DNA of 64,000 bases from Allgaiera indica (GCF_900106675.1 NZ_FNOB01000002.1:268261-332260), one strand, 5' to 3'. Positions 18,238 through 27,713 are shown, counted from the first letter of the stretch. Notes: generated by a model not told the origin, from the sequence alone. Translations and numbers: made by a program.

Positions 18238-19314
18238 CTACATGTAGTTCAGGATGCTCAGCTTGCCGATCTGCGCGGTGGCGACATAGGTTGCCTGCAA
18301 CTGGGTCTGCAGCTGGGTCAGCCGGCTGGCGGCAGCGTAGGGGTCGACACCCTCGAACGCGTTGATGCGGCTGGTGTAGACGGCCTTCAGATCGCCCTGC
18401 CGCGTCGCAGTGTCCGAAACCAGCTTTTGTTGGCTGCCCAGCTGCGCCTGGGCATCGGTCAGCCCCGCGATCCCATCTGACAGCGCCCCGACGGCCGATT
18501 TCATCCACGCCTTGTAGGCGCCCGGATCGCTGATCTTCGACGGATCGGTCGAAGCCAGCATGGTCAGCCCCTTCAGGATGCCGCGGATCGACGGATCGTT
18601 CGCCTGAATGCCGTAGTCGACATTCTGGCCCGGGGCGATCTGGCCGGCCACGCGGGGGTTGGGATTGCCCGAAGCGTCCTTTGCCGGGGTGCCATTGTAG
18701 AAGGTGGCCTCGAAATCCTGGCTGGTGCCGGTGGTCGAATTGAACACCGCGTCGATCTGTCCGGCCTTGGTGGCGGCATCCGCGGCGCTGGTGGGGCCCG
18801 CGCCTACGATCGAGGCGATCACGCCCTGCGGCGACAGGCCGGTGGCGCTGTTGACCTGATCCCGAACCTGCAGCGGCGGCTGGTCGCTGGTGGTGCCGGA
18901 AAACAGGTACTGACCGGCGAAATTGGCGTTCAGCGCGGTGGTGATCTGATCAAGCGCGGCCTTCGCCGTCTGTTGCAGCGTCGCCGCGTCGGCGCCGGGC
19001 TGGGCCAGGTTCGCCACCGCCTGCGCGATCACCGACTGGGCGGAATCGTGCACCGAGCCCAGCGCCGTGGCCATCACGTCCATCTTGTTGCCAAGCAGCG
19101 CGTTCGACTGTGCGAAGGCATCGGTTTGGTCCATCTGCGCCCGCAGCATCATCGGGATCGCGGCCGTCTGGCCCAGATCGGAGAAGACATTGGCGCGCAC
19201 GCCGGTCGAAACCTCCTGGCTGGCCTGTTGCAGTTCCACCTGCAGCCGGGCCACGTCGCGCCGGGAATTCTGGCCGGCGATCAGCGTCGATAGCGGATTG
19301 AGAATGTTGATCAT
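18238..19314 (-). CDS. flgL: Hook-filament junction protein FlgL
   Basis: Hook-associated protein 3, 358 aa. The flagellin-like N-terminus (INILNPLSTLIAGQNSRRDVARLQVELQQASQEVSTGVRANVFSDLGQTAAIPMMLRAQMDQ) and the C-terminus (VDPYAAASRLTQLQTQLQATYVATAQIGKLSILNYM) fit. LNANFAGQYLFSGTTSDQPPL is a typical FlgL motif. It follows flgK by 8 bp and stops 3 bp from the convergent regulator gene. Confidence 0.93.
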   Translation of the reverse strand: MINILNPLSTLIAGQNSRRDVARLQVELQQASQEVSTGVRANVFSDLGQTAAIPMMLRAQMDQTDAFAQSNALLGNKMDVMATALGSVHDSAQSVIAQAVANLAQPGADAATLQQTAKAALDQITTALNANFAGQYLFSGTTSDQPPLQVRDQVNSATGLSPQGVIASIVGAGPTSAADAATKAGQIDAVFNSTTGTSQDFEATFYNGTPAKDASGNPNPRVAGQIAPGQNVDYGIQANDPSIRGILKGLTMLASTDPSKISDPGAYKAWMKSAVGALSDGIAGLTDAQAQLGSQQKLVSDTATRQGDLKAVYTSRINAFEGVDPYAAASRLTQLQTQLQATYVATAQIGKLSILNYM

Positions 19315-19322
19315 GGCCCCTC

Positions 19323-20744
19323 TCAGACCGCCTTGATAAGGTCGTCCATCATCTGCGAGATGGTGCTCATCATCTTGGAATTGGCGGCATAGCTGTGCTG
19401 AATGACGATCAGTTTCTGCAGCTCGTCATCGATATTCACCCCCTCGATCCCCTGGCGCGAGGCGTTGATCGTCTGGGCCGAAGTGGACAGCGCGGTGTAA
19501 TTCTGCTGCGCCTGGGTGCCCTTGACCTGCTGATAGCTGATCATGTTGGCGGCGAAGTCGCGCAACGATAGCCCGGCGGGAAGATCGGTCGCGGCGCTTA
19601 CCGCCACGGGCGCGTCAAAGACCTTCTGGAAGGCCCGCACCTGGGTCGCATCGCCGCTTGCGCCCGGGGTGGTCGCCCCGACCCCGTCGCGGATCCGGCC
19701 AAGCGTGCCGCCCTGCGCCGGATCGACCGCCGCATTCACCGCGATCCGCCCCGCCAGCCCCGACAGGTTCGCGGGGTTGAACGCCGCGCCCGCATCGGTG
19801 AACAGCCCCGCCTGCCCCGCTGACAGCGAGGCATCGGCGCCCTGGAACCCCTGCACCAGCGCCGCCGCCATGCTGTCGAGCTGGTTCTGGAAGGTGGGCA
19901 GGATCTGGTCCTTCAGGGAAAACAGCCCCGCCAGGCTGCCGCCGTCGAAGCCCCGTACACCCGTGTTGCCGGGGGTGATCTCGGTCTGGCCGACATACAG
20001 CTTGCCCGAGGCCTGATCGTACCGCACGCTGCCGGCGTTGCTGCCGTCGACCAGCTGCGTCCCGCCCGAGGTATACAGGCTGACCCGCCCCATGCCATCG
20101 GTGCGCAACTGCACGTTCATGATCTTGGCGATCGCCTGCACCTGCTGGCCGACCGCATCCTGCAGCTCCACGCTGCCGGTGGAATTCTCTGTCGCCGAGG
20201 TCAGCGACTTGTTCAGATCCGCGATCTTCAGAAGCGCGCGGTTCAGATCGGTGACATTGTACTTGATCTCGGTCGTGACCTCGCTTCCGACCTGCCGCAG
20301 CGCGCCGGCGGTGTCATTCAGCGATACTGTCAGGGCCTTGGCCGCATCCAGCACCCCGCGCTGCGCGGCGGCGTCGCCGGGGCTGTTGACCAGCGTGTCG
20401 AAACTGGTCTGCAGTGCCGTCAACTTCGTCAGCGGAGAGGTATCGCTGCTGCTGCTGCCCAGCACGGCGGTATAGGCCTGCACGCCCTCGTGGATCTGCT
20501 GCTGCTTGGCCATCTTGCCGGTTTCAGAGCGGTACATCCGGTCAAGCGAGGCGTCGACTTCGCGCTTGACCTCCGACACCACGACGCCGCCGCCCGTGCC
20601 CGGCGCCAGGGTCGAAAAGGACGCGTCCTTGCGCACATAGCCTTCGGTATTGGCGTTGGCGATGTTGCGCGACGTCAGATCCGACCAGGCCTGCGTGGCC
20701 TCCAGTCCGCTGCGGCTGACCTGAAGGGCGCTGTTGAGGCTCAT
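19323..20744 (-). CDS. flgK: Hook-associated protein FlgK
   Basis: HAP1, 473 aa. The rod/hook family N-terminus (LQVSRSGLEATQAWSDLTSRNIANANTEGYVRKDA) and the C-terminus (LQKLIVIQHSYAANSKMMSTISQMMDDLIKAV) are present, and the large middle part has FlgK features (QLDSMAAALVQGFQGADASL). It lies 25 bp after flgE and before flgL. Confidence 0.95.
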   Translation of the reverse strand: MSLNSALQVSRSGLEATQAWSDLTSRNIANANTEGYVRKDASFSTLAPGTGGGVVVSEVKREVDASLDRMYRSETGKMAKQQQIHEGVQAYTAVLGSSSSDTSPLTKLTALQTSFDTLVNSPGDAAAQRGVLDAAKALTVSLNDTAGALRQVGSEVTTEIKYNVTDLNRALLKIADLNKSLTSATENSTGSVELQDAVGQQVQAIAKIMNVQLRTDGMGRVSLYTSGGTQLVDGSNAGSVRYDQASGKLYVGQTEITPGNTGVRGFDGGSLAGLFSLKDQILPTFQNQLDSMAAALVQGFQGADASLSAGQAGLFTDAGAAFNPANLSGLAGRIAVNAAVDPAQGGTLGRIRDGVGATTPGASGDATQVRAFQKVFDAPVAVSAATDLPAGLSLRDFAANMISYQQVKGTQAQQNYTALSTSAQTINASRQGIEGVNIDDELQKLIVIQHSYAANSKMMSTISQMMDDLIKAV

Positions 20745-20769
20745 CCCGAATGGCTCCTGTCAGGCGGTG

Positions 20770-22074
20770 TCAGCGTTTCAGCTGCGCCGTTTCTTGCAAT
20801 ATCTGATCCATGGTGGTGATGATCTTGGCGTTGGTCGAATAGGAGCGCTGGATGCGGATCAAATCGGTCAATTCTTGCGCGATATCGACGTTCGACCCTT
20901 CCAGCGTCTTCGACACTATCTTGCCGACGCCGCCGCTGCCGGTGGGAGCATTGTAGTAAGCGCCTGCTGCGGTGGACAGCTTGTAGGCATTGCCGTTGAC
21001 CGCAGCCAGGCCGTTGGGATTGGTCACCTGGCCCACCGGTATCTCGTACAGTTTCTTGCGAGTGCCGTTGTCGAAGACCCCCACCAGATTCCCCTGGGCG
21101 TCGACCTCTACGCTGGCCAGCTTGCCCGCCGCCGCGCCGTCCTTGCCGAAAGTCTGCGGCGTGAAGTCGCCCGCGAACTGTGTCATGCCGTCGGCCGTGC
21201 CCGGCGTGCCCAGCGCAATCTGGATCGTCTGCGGCGTAGAGCCGTTCGCCACCGTCAGCGTGCCGGAGCCGGTCGCGGTATTGAAGCTGAAGCCTGCAGG
21301 AGCGGTCGCCGTCGAGGTGACGCCGGAATAGGATTGCGGCTCGCCCGCCGCGGGGCCGGAATTTGCGAAATCCATGGTGACCGAGCCATAAGTGTTGCCC
21401 GCATCATCGGCGATCGACACCACCCATCGATCCGGGGTCGAGGTCGGTTGCCAGTTGAACAGAATGCGCCCCGTGGCCCCCAGCGCGTTGTAATATTCCG
21501 TCGACGACGTGAACGGCGCACCCGGCGTCGCCAGGCCGGTCTCCTGCGAAGGCAGATTGCCCTGCACGCCGATCTTGCTGGTCGCCGAAGGCTGGATCGT
21601 GGCACTGTCGACATTCACCGTCTTCATGCCCGAAAAACTGTTACGGTCGACCTGCTGCAAGGTGCCGCCGCTGCCATATTCGTAGCCCGCCAGATAATAG
21701 CCCGCGGAATTGCGAAGATTGCCGTTCGCGTCCGGCGAGAACGACCCGGCCCGGGTCAGCATGTAATGCGACTGCACCGGATCGTTGGGCGAGGTCGAAA
21801 CGATGAAGAAGCCGTTGCCGCTGATCGCCAGATCGGTCGGAGACGAGGTGCTTTGCAGCGTGCCGCCAAGCGTGACGGTATTGTTGTCGACCGCCGTGAC
21901 CCCTGCGGGCCCCGCCCCCCCGTCGGTGCTGGCCGTGGTGGTCACCATCTCGGCGAAGCGGCGCTTGTAGCCCACCGTATTGGCGTTGGCGATATTCTCC
22001 GATACCCGGCCGATTGCGGTGGAGTTGGCGAAAAGCCCGCTGACCCCGGTTTCCATCGCGCTCGAGATACTCAT
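20770..22074 (-). CDS. flgE: Flagellar hook protein FlgE
   Basis: Hook subunit, 434 aa. The N-terminus (SISSAMETGVSGLFANSTAIGRVSENIANANTVGYKRRFAEMV) carries the axial-protein ANxNTxGYK motif. The FlgE-F-G core (DLAISGNGFFIV) and the C-terminal GSNVDIAQELTDLIRIQRSYSTNAKIITTMDQIL are intact. It is the first gene of flgE-flgK-flgL, with a CtrA-like site about 60 bp upstream. Confidence 0.95.
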   Translation of the reverse strand: MSISSAMETGVSGLFANSTAIGRVSENIANANTVGYKRRFAEMVTTTASTDGGAGPAGVTAVDNNTVTLGGTLQSTSSPTDLAISGNGFFIVSTSPNDPVQSHYMLTRAGSFSPDANGNLRNSAGYYLAGYEYGSGGTLQQVDRNSFSGMKTVNVDSATIQPSATSKIGVQGNLPSQETGLATPGAPFTSSTEYYNALGATGRILFNWQPTSTPDRWVVSIADDAGNTYGSVTMDFANSGPAAGEPQSYSGVTSTATAPAGFSFNTATGSGTLTVANGSTPQTIQIALGTPGTADGMTQFAGDFTPQTFGKDGAAAGKLASVEVDAQGNLVGVFDNGTRKKLYEIPVGQVTNPNGLAAVNGNAYKLSTAAGAYYNAPTGSGGVGKIVSKTLEGSNVDIAQELTDLIRIQRSYSTNAKIITTMDQILQETAQLKR

Positions 22075-22134
22075 CGAAGGACTCCCTTGTTTCCTGACCA
22101 GAAGGCCGCTTGAACAGGAAATGGGGCCGGGATG

Positions 22135-22149
22135 TTTAGCCGAGGTTAA
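22135..22149. promoter_or_regulatory. Near-consensus CtrA-type box upstream of flgE
   Basis: TTTAGCCGAGGTTAA fits TTAA-N7-TTAA with one mismatch in one half. It lies 60 bp before the flgE start, in a 153-bp intergenic region that is otherwise AT-rich. Confidence 0.4.
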
Positions 22150-22227
22150 AACCTCAAAACAATCCTTGGATTTCTTTTGAAAATCAAACCGCCAAAGAAC
22201 CGAGCACTGAATAGATCGGATTTACCA

Positions 22228-24102
22228 TCAAGGACCCTTTTTCTTCTTGACCGCCCCGACCGATGGCCCCGCGCCGCCCGCCTCCGTTGCCTTGGCGGCC
22301 TGGTCGATCACCACCTGCGCACCGGCAAGCCGCGCTTGCGCCGCGGCGTGCTTAAGCGGCGAGATCGTCGCGGGCTCGTCCAGAATCGCGCCGGCGATGC
22401 GGCCCCAATGCGCGGCACCGCCCAGGTCGGGATAGGCCGCGGCGACATCGCGCGCCGTGGCGCGATCGCCCAAATGCCAGGCGGCAAGCAGCAGGTTGAT
22501 CGCATCGGTGTCGTCAAAGCCCTTGGGATCGGCCCGGCGCAGATCCTGGTAGCGGCCGCGCGCCGCGCGCCAATCGCGCGCCGCCATCGCCGATTGCGCC
22601 AGCAACCGCAGATCGGCGGGATCGGGGGCCGCAACCTGCGCCGCCGCGACCGCCGCCGCCGCGGGATCGCCCAGCGCCGCCTGGACACGCGCCTGCAACA
22701 GCGCCTTGCGGTCCGCCAGCCCGTTGGGCAAGGTCCCCACCGCCGCCAGTGCCAACGCCGCCGCATGCCAGCGCCCCCCCGCGGCCATTGCCTCGGCCTC
22801 GGCCAACTTCAGCCGGCCCAGCCGCGCCGGATCCTTGGGCCAGTGCCCGGCCTCGGCCCCCAGCCGCAACGTATCGTAGATACGGGCATATTCCTGTGCC
22901 GCCATCGCCGTCGCGCCCAGTTGCAACAGCCGTGCCGCCAGGGCCTCGGCGCTGGCTTCGAACGCGGGGTCGAAACGATAAAGCGGGATCAGCCGCCGAT
23001 GCAGCGCCAGCAGCTTGCCCAGCGGCACCTTTCCTTCCAGCGCGAACTTGTAATAGGCCGCGACCAGGCCCCGGGCCTGGCGCCGCGCGGGGGCCGCGTC
23101 CTCGCTTTCGGGAAAATCGCGCAGCAGCTGCCCCAGCGTCAGCAGCATTCCGGGCCAGTCGCCAAGCGTGCGGTCCACCTGCACCAGCTGCCGCAGGGTA
23201 TCCAGCTCTATCGTGCCGCCTTGCCATCGGGCCAGGTTGCCTTCCAGCAGCACCCGCGCCCGAGAAGGCGACAGGCTCTTTTCCTGCAGCCCCAGATCGA
23301 CCAGCGAAATGAGCGCGCGGCGGGCGAAGGGGCCCTCACCCTGCGCCGCCTGGCCAAAAGCCTGCGCCGCGCGCTGGGGGCGGCGCACGCCTTCGGCCGC
23401 CCGGCCCAGAAGGTAATCGTAGACCGGGCGTGCCTTCAACTCGGGATAGGCATCGAAACGCTCGGCGATGCGCCTGGCCAAAGCCCAGTCACCGATATCG
23501 AGCGCCGCGCTGAAGAACAGGGGCAGGCAGGTTTCGGCATAGACCCTGGGATATGCGGACAGCCGCGCGAATGCGGCGGGCAGGTTGTCGCGGATGCCGT
23601 CGCCCTCTTTCGCGCGGATCGCGTTCAGCGCGGCCCAGAACGGGTAGTCGGGCCAGCCCCTGTTGGCCGGGGCAAGCGGGCTGTCCGCCAGATCCGCGGC
23701 CAGCGGCTTGCCCTGCATGATCCGCAGCGCGGCCCGCAAGGCCACCAGCCGCGCCCGATCCGGGGCCGGTAGCGCGGCGGAATCGACCGCCCCCAGCAAC
23801 GAGCGCGCCTCGGGCAGCATCAGATGCGCCAGATACAGCGTGCCCAGCCGCAGCCGCGCGGCCTGCAGTTCGACCGGCGAATGCGCGGCCCCCAGCGCCG
23901 CCAGCCCGGCGCGCCGCTCGGCGCTGAAACGGGCGTCGGTGTGGCGGGCGAAATCGAAGGGCGTCAGCACATTCGAAGGGCTCGCGGACGGGGATGTCGC
24001 AGGCGCCGAGAGGGCCGCGCCGGACAGGCACAGCTGGACCGCAATCAGCGCCCCGCCGATGCCAAGCCAGCCACCCCGCCTACCCCGCCTCATGCGCCCC
24101 AC
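22228..24102 (-). CDS. Large exported helical-repeat protein in flagellar cluster (MotC candidate)
   Basis: A 624-aa protein with an N-terminal signal peptide (WLGIGGALIAVQLCLSGAALSA) and then long Ala/Leu-rich helical repeats resembling TPR/solenoid units (for example RRALISLVDLGLQEKSLSPSRARVLLEGNLARWQGG and RDWRAARGRYQDLRRADPKGFDDTDAINLLLAAWHLGDRATARDVAAAYPDL). It ends in a basic tail (KKKKGP). It is divergent from flgF. I do not recognise the family with certainty. An exported solenoid encoded in a cluster with MotE, a MotC-specific chaperone in rhizobia, makes a MotC-like stator role a reasonable hypothesis. Confidence 0.75.
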   Translation of the reverse strand: MGRMRRGRRGGWLGIGGALIAVQLCLSGAALSAPATSPSASPSNVLTPFDFARHTDARFSAERRAGLAALGAAHSPVELQAARLRLGTLYLAHLMLPEARSLLGAVDSAALPAPDRARLVALRAALRIMQGKPLAADLADSPLAPANRGWPDYPFWAALNAIRAKEGDGIRDNLPAAFARLSAYPRVYAETCLPLFFSAALDIGDWALARRIAERFDAYPELKARPVYDYLLGRAAEGVRRPQRAAQAFGQAAQGEGPFARRALISLVDLGLQEKSLSPSRARVLLEGNLARWQGGTIELDTLRQLVQVDRTLGDWPGMLLTLGQLLRDFPESEDAAPARRQARGLVAAYYKFALEGKVPLGKLLALHRRLIPLYRFDPAFEASAEALAARLLQLGATAMAAQEYARIYDTLRLGAEAGHWPKDPARLGRLKLAEAEAMAAGGRWHAAALALAAVGTLPNGLADRKALLQARVQAALGDPAAAAVAAAQVAAPDPADLRLLAQSAMAARDWRAARGRYQDLRRADPKGFDDTDAINLLLAAWHLGDRATARDVAAAYPDLGGAAHWGRIAGAILDEPATISPLKHAAAQARLAGAQVVIDQAAKATEAGGAGPSVGAVKKKKGP

Positions 24103-24226
24103 AATCCTTTCATTAATTCTCTTGCCAATTCACTGACGGAAAGGATAATAAGGATTGAAGCAAGGAAAGCAAGTGCAGCCGCAAGACCATTTGCAGCCAA
24201 ATGGGCAGAAGGGCAAGAGACGCCGG

Positions 24227-24982
24227 ATGGACAATTCCACCTATGTTTCGATCTCGCAAGCGCTGGCGCTGGAACGCAGCCTTGATGTGACCGCGAACAA
24301 CATCGCCAATTCCAACACCGCCGGGTTCAAGGCCAGCCGGGTGGATTTCACGACCCTGGTCGCGCAGACATCGGCGGGCAATGGCCACAAGATCGACCCA
24401 ACGGATTATGTGCGCCCCTCCACGGGCCGTATCGATTCCCGCCCCGGCCCCTTGCAACGCACCGGCAACCCGCTGGACGTGGCGCTTTCCGGGGCCGGCT
24501 GGTTTTCCTACCGCACCGCCGCCGGACAGACGGCCTATGGCCGCGACGGGCGGCTGGCGGTAGACGCCCAGGGCAATCTGGTCACCGTGACGGGCGCCGA
24601 GATCCTGGACGACGCGGGCAGTCCGATCGCGATCCCGGCGAATTCGGCGGGCGGGCTGCAGATCGGCACCGACGGCACGATCACCGACCGCAGCGGCGCC
24701 ACACTGGGCCGGATCGGCGTGGTCGATGTGCCCGGCATCGCCGATTTCCAGCGCGTCGAAGGCGGTATGTTCATCCCGCCCGAGGGCGCCACGCCCGCCA
24801 CCACCCCCGCCACGGGCACCAAGATCGCCCAGGGTTTCCTGGAGCAAAGCAATGTCGAGCCGGTGCTGGAACTGACCCGGATGATGGAGATCCAGCGCGC
24901 CTATGACCGGGCGATGACGCTGCTGAGCGACCAGAACGACCTGCGCAAGCAGGCCCTCGGCCAGCTCGGCCGGCTTGGCTGA
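24227..24982 (+). CDS. flgF: Flagellar proximal rod protein FlgF
   Basis: Rod protein, 251 aa. The start is ATG 24227 (MDNSTYVSISQALALERSLDVTANNIANSNTAGFKASR), which carries the axial-protein motif. The middle NPLDVALSGAGWFSYRTAAGQTAYGRDGRLAVDAQGNLVT and the C-terminal LEQSNVEPVLELTRMMEIQRAYDRAMTLLSDQNDLRKQALGQLGRLG match FlgF. It starts the plus-strand operon flgF-flgG-flgA-flgH. Confidence 0.94.
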   Translation: MDNSTYVSISQALALERSLDVTANNIANSNTAGFKASRVDFTTLVAQTSAGNGHKIDPTDYVRPSTGRIDSRPGPLQRTGNPLDVALSGAGWFSYRTAAGQTAYGRDGRLAVDAQGNLVTVTGAEILDDAGSPIAIPANSAGGLQIGTDGTITDRSGATLGRIGVVDVPGIADFQRVEGGMFIPPEGATPATTPATGTKIAQGFLEQSNVEPVLELTRMMEIQRAYDRAMTLLSDQNDLRKQALGQLGRLG

Positions 24983-24999
24983 CGCAAAAGGAGACGGAC

Positions 25000-25785
25000 A
25001 TGAGAGCACTCGGGATCGCGGCGACGGGGATGATGGCCCAGCAGACCAATGTGGATGTCATCTCGAACAACATCGCCAACGCCAATACGGCGGGGTTCAA
25101 ATCCTCGCGCGCGGCGTTTCAGGATCTGGTCTATCAATCCGAACGGCGCGAGGGCGCGCTGACCTCCAGCAACGGCACCGTGCGGCCGGTGGGCACCGAT
25201 ATCGGGCTGGGTGTGGAAAGCGCGGGCGTGGTGCGGCTGAACACCCAGGGCGGGCTGACCAAGACCGACAACCAGCTGGATCTGGCGATCGACGGCCAGG
25301 GCTATTTCGCGATCACCATGCCCGACGGCAGCCTTGCCTATACGCGGGCGGGGAATTTCCAGGTCAGTTCGACCGGGCAGATCGTGAACCTCGAGGGCTA
25401 CCAGGTGGTGCCCGGCATCACCATCCCGGCCAATACCACCAAGGTCGACATCAGCCAGCAGGGCATCGTCCAGGCCTATGTCGGCAACAGCAACACGCCC
25501 GTGCAGCTGGGTCAGATCACCATGGCGACCTTCATCAACGAGGCCGGCATGAAGCCGATCGGCAACAATCTTCTGAAGGCCACCGCCGCCTCGGGCAGCC
25601 CGGTGACGGCCAATCCGGGTGACCCCGGCGTCGGCGTCCTGCGCCAGGGCTATATCGAAAGCTCGAACGTCAACATCATCCAGCAGATCACCGACCTGAT
25701 CGCCGCCCAACGCGCCTATGAGATGAACTCGAAGGCGATCCAGACCGCCGATCAGATGATGTCCTCCACCTCTCAGATCAAGTGA
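25000..25785 (+). CDS. flgG: Flagellar distal rod protein FlgG
   Basis: The 261-aa product is at the standard FlgG length. It has MRALGIAATGMMAQQTNVDVISNNIANANTAGFKSSRAAFQDLVYQ, the core DNQLDLAIDGQGYFAITMPDGSLAYTRAGNFQVSSTGQIVNLEGYQVVPGITIP, and the C-terminus LRQGYIESSNVNIIQQITDLIAAQRAYEMNSKAIQTADQMMSSTSQIK. An AAAAGGAG ribosome-binding site lies upstream, and it lies 17 bp after flgF. Confidence 0.97.
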   Translation: MRALGIAATGMMAQQTNVDVISNNIANANTAGFKSSRAAFQDLVYQSERREGALTSSNGTVRPVGTDIGLGVESAGVVRLNTQGGLTKTDNQLDLAIDGQGYFAITMPDGSLAYTRAGNFQVSSTGQIVNLEGYQVVPGITIPANTTKVDISQQGIVQAYVGNSNTPVQLGQITMATFINEAGMKPIGNNLLKATAASGSPVTANPGDPGVGVLRQGYIESSNVNIIQQITDLIAAQRAYEMNSKAIQTADQMMSSTSQIK

Positions 25786-25792
25786 TGCAGCC

Positions 25793-26479
25793 ATGCGCGC
25801 CGTTCTTCTTTCCCTGTTTCTGAGCGCCGGTCTGGCCCAATGGGCCGCGGCGACCCAGGCGCCGACGCTACCCCAGCCGATCCCGGTCACGCGCCTGATC
25901 GCCGAGAAGGCGGCCACCGAGACCGGCGCCGCGATGCCGCCTGCGGCCAGCTACCAGGTCGAACTGGCGCCGGGCAGCATCGAGAACGGCACCCTGGTCA
26001 GCGCCTTCCAGATGGATCCCTCCTCGGGCGCCTTCGCGGCCAATGTGGTCACCCAGGCGGGCGAGACATGGCGGGTCACGGGGCTGGTCACGCTGATGGT
26101 GCCGGTGCCGGTGCCGGTGCGCCGCATCCTGCCCGACGCGATCCTGACCAGGCGCGACTTCACCACCGTGAAGCTGCCCTATCAGCAGCTCAACAGCTTC
26201 ACCGTCACCAGCCTGGGGCGGCTGGACGGGATGCAGGTGCGCCGCGTGCTGGCCGCCGGCCGGCCGGTGATGGAACAATCGGTCTCGCCGCCGATCGTGG
26301 TCAGCCAGGGCGACCGGGTGTCGATAGAATATCGCAAGGGACGGATGCAGCTGACGGCGCCGGGGCGCGCGATCACCTCGGCCGAGGCCGACCATGAGGT
26401 GCGGGTGATCAACCTGGTCTCGAACCGCACCGTCACCGGCATCGCCCGCGCCACCGGCGTGGTGGAGGTACAGCCATGA
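25793..26479 (+). CDS. flgA: Flagellar P-ring assembly chaperone FlgA
   Basis: Periplasmic chaperone for FlgI, 228 aa. A signal peptide (AVLLSLFLSAGLAQWAAA) is followed by a variable N-domain and the SAF-type C-terminal part (VPVRRILPDAILTRRDFTTVKLPYQQL, VRRVLAAGRPVMEQSVSPPIVVSQGDRVSIEYRKGRMQLTAPGRAITSA, NRTVTGIARATGVVEVQP). It lies 7 bp after flgG and overlaps flgH by 4 bp. Confidence 0.92.
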   Translation: MRAVLLSLFLSAGLAQWAAATQAPTLPQPIPVTRLIAEKAATETGAAMPPAASYQVELAPGSIENGTLVSAFQMDPSSGAFAANVVTQAGETWRVTGLVTLMVPVPVPVRRILPDAILTRRDFTTVKLPYQQLNSFTVTSLGRLDGMQVRRVLAAGRPVMEQSVSPPIVVSQGDRVSIEYRKGRMQLTAPGRAITSAEADHEVRVINLVSNRTVTGIARATGVVEVQP

Positions 26480-27255
26480 AACGCCTTTCCTTCGCGCGCT
26501 CTCGCGGCGTCTTGACGCTGATGGTCGCAACCTGCGCCCTTTCGGCCTGCGCGGCCTACAAGGATGCGCGCGATCCCAAGATGGCGGGGATGCAGCTGGA
26601 CGCCAAGACCATGCCCGAGGCCGCCAGCGTCCAGGTGCCGATGCCGGCGCCCGAACCCGCCTATCGGCCGAAACGCGCAGAGGCAGCCTCGTTGTGGCGC
26701 ACCGGCTCACGCGGGTTTTTCGGCGATCAGCGTGCAACCAAGGTGGGCGACATCCTGACTGTCGACATCAACATCGACGATCAGGCGAAACTGTCGAACG
26801 CCTCGCAGCGGCAGCGGGCGGGCAACCAGAAGCTGGGCAGCCCCACCTTCTTTGGCTATGGCGGGCAGATCTACAAGGCGCTGCCGGGCGTCGGCAAGGC
26901 CGACCTGCCGACCGGCGGCCAGATCGTCGATCTGGGCTCCAGCTCCGCGGCCTCGGGGTCGGGCTCGATCGACCGCAACGAGACGATCAGCCTGAAGGTT
27001 GCGGCGATGGTGATCAAGAAGCTTGCCAATGGCGAGATGGTCGTCGCCGGGCGGCAGGAGGTGAAGGTGAACCAGGAATTGCGCGAATTGCGCGTGGCCG
27101 GGATCATCCGCCCGCAGGATATCCGCATGGACAACACCATCCCCTACGAAAAGATGGCCGAGGCGCGCATCACCTATGGCGGCAAGGGGCAGATCTCATC
27201 GGTGCAGCAGCCGCGCTATGGCGACGATTTCCTGAACGTCGTGCTGCCCTATTGA
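26476..27255 (+). CDS. flgH: Flagellar L-ring lipoprotein FlgH
   Basis: Outer-membrane L-ring protein, 259 aa. A lipobox-type signal peptide is present (LMVATCALSACAAYKDARD, lipidation at the Cys of SAC). The mature domain has the FlgH hallmarks SLWRTGSRGFFGDQRATKVGDILTVDINIDDQAKLSNAS, FFGYGGQIYKALPG, GSIDRNETISLKVAAMVIKKLANGEMVVAGRQEVKVNQELRELRVAGIIRPQDIRMDNTIPYEKMAEARITYGGKGQISSVQQPRYG. It overlaps both flgA (4 bp) and the next small gene (1 bp). Confidence 0.97.
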   Translation: MKRLSFARSRGVLTLMVATCALSACAAYKDARDPKMAGMQLDAKTMPEAASVQVPMPAPEPAYRPKRAEAASLWRTGSRGFFGDQRATKVGDILTVDINIDDQAKLSNASQRQRAGNQKLGSPTFFGYGGQIYKALPGVGKADLPTGGQIVDLGSSSAASGSGSIDRNETISLKVAAMVIKKLANGEMVVAGRQEVKVNQELRELRVAGIIRPQDIRMDNTIPYEKMAEARITYGGKGQISSVQQPRYGDDFLNVVLPY

Positions 27256-27713
27256 TGGCGCGCCCGCTGCCCCTTCTTCTGGTTGCGCTGGCGCCGGCCC
27301 TGGCCGGGGCGGCAGGTTACTTCGGGGCCCGCTTCCTGAACCCCGCGCCCGCCCCCACCGCCGCCGCCGCGGCCGGCCATGCCGCCCCGAAACCCGATGC
27401 CACCCTGCCCGTCGGCACCTTCGCGGTGCAGATTTACCAACCGCGCAGGATCGATACGCTGGTGGCCGAGGTCTCGGTCACCGTCGCCGGTCCCTCGGAG
27501 GCCACGCTTCAGACGCCCCAAGGCATGGCACGACTGCGCGACCGCGCCTATCAGGTGCTGCTCGACGCCGCCGAGACCCCAGATTACCGCGGCCAGGACA
27601 TCACCGCCGCGCAAGTCGCCCGGACCCTGGCCGCGGGGCTGGGCCCGGCCGCGCCGGGGTTGCGCGGCGTCTCGGTGCAAGAGGCCGTGACGATGAAAAC
27701 GCCGCGGCGGTGA
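27255..27713 (+). CDS. Small membrane-anchored FliL-like protein after flgH
   Basis: A 152-aa protein starting at ATG 27255 inside the flgH stop (TGATG), so it is translationally coupled. It has one N-terminal membrane helix (LPLLLVALAPALAGAAGYFGARFL), an Ala/Pro linker, then a folded periplasmic part (VGTFAVQIYQPRRIDTLVAEVSVTVAGPSEATLQTPQGMARLRDRAYQVLLDAAETPDYRGQDITAAQVARTLAAGL). The topology and the strand-then-helix order resemble FliL, but identity is too low to name it. A true FliL is encoded at 5932-6492. Confidence 0.7.
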   Translation: MARPLPLLLVALAPALAGAAGYFGARFLNPAPAPTAAAAAGHAAPKPDATLPVGTFAVQIYQPRRIDTLVAEVSVTVAGPSEATLQTPQGMARLRDRAYQVLLDAAETPDYRGQDITAAQVARTLAAGLGPAAPGLRGVSVQEAVTMKTPRR

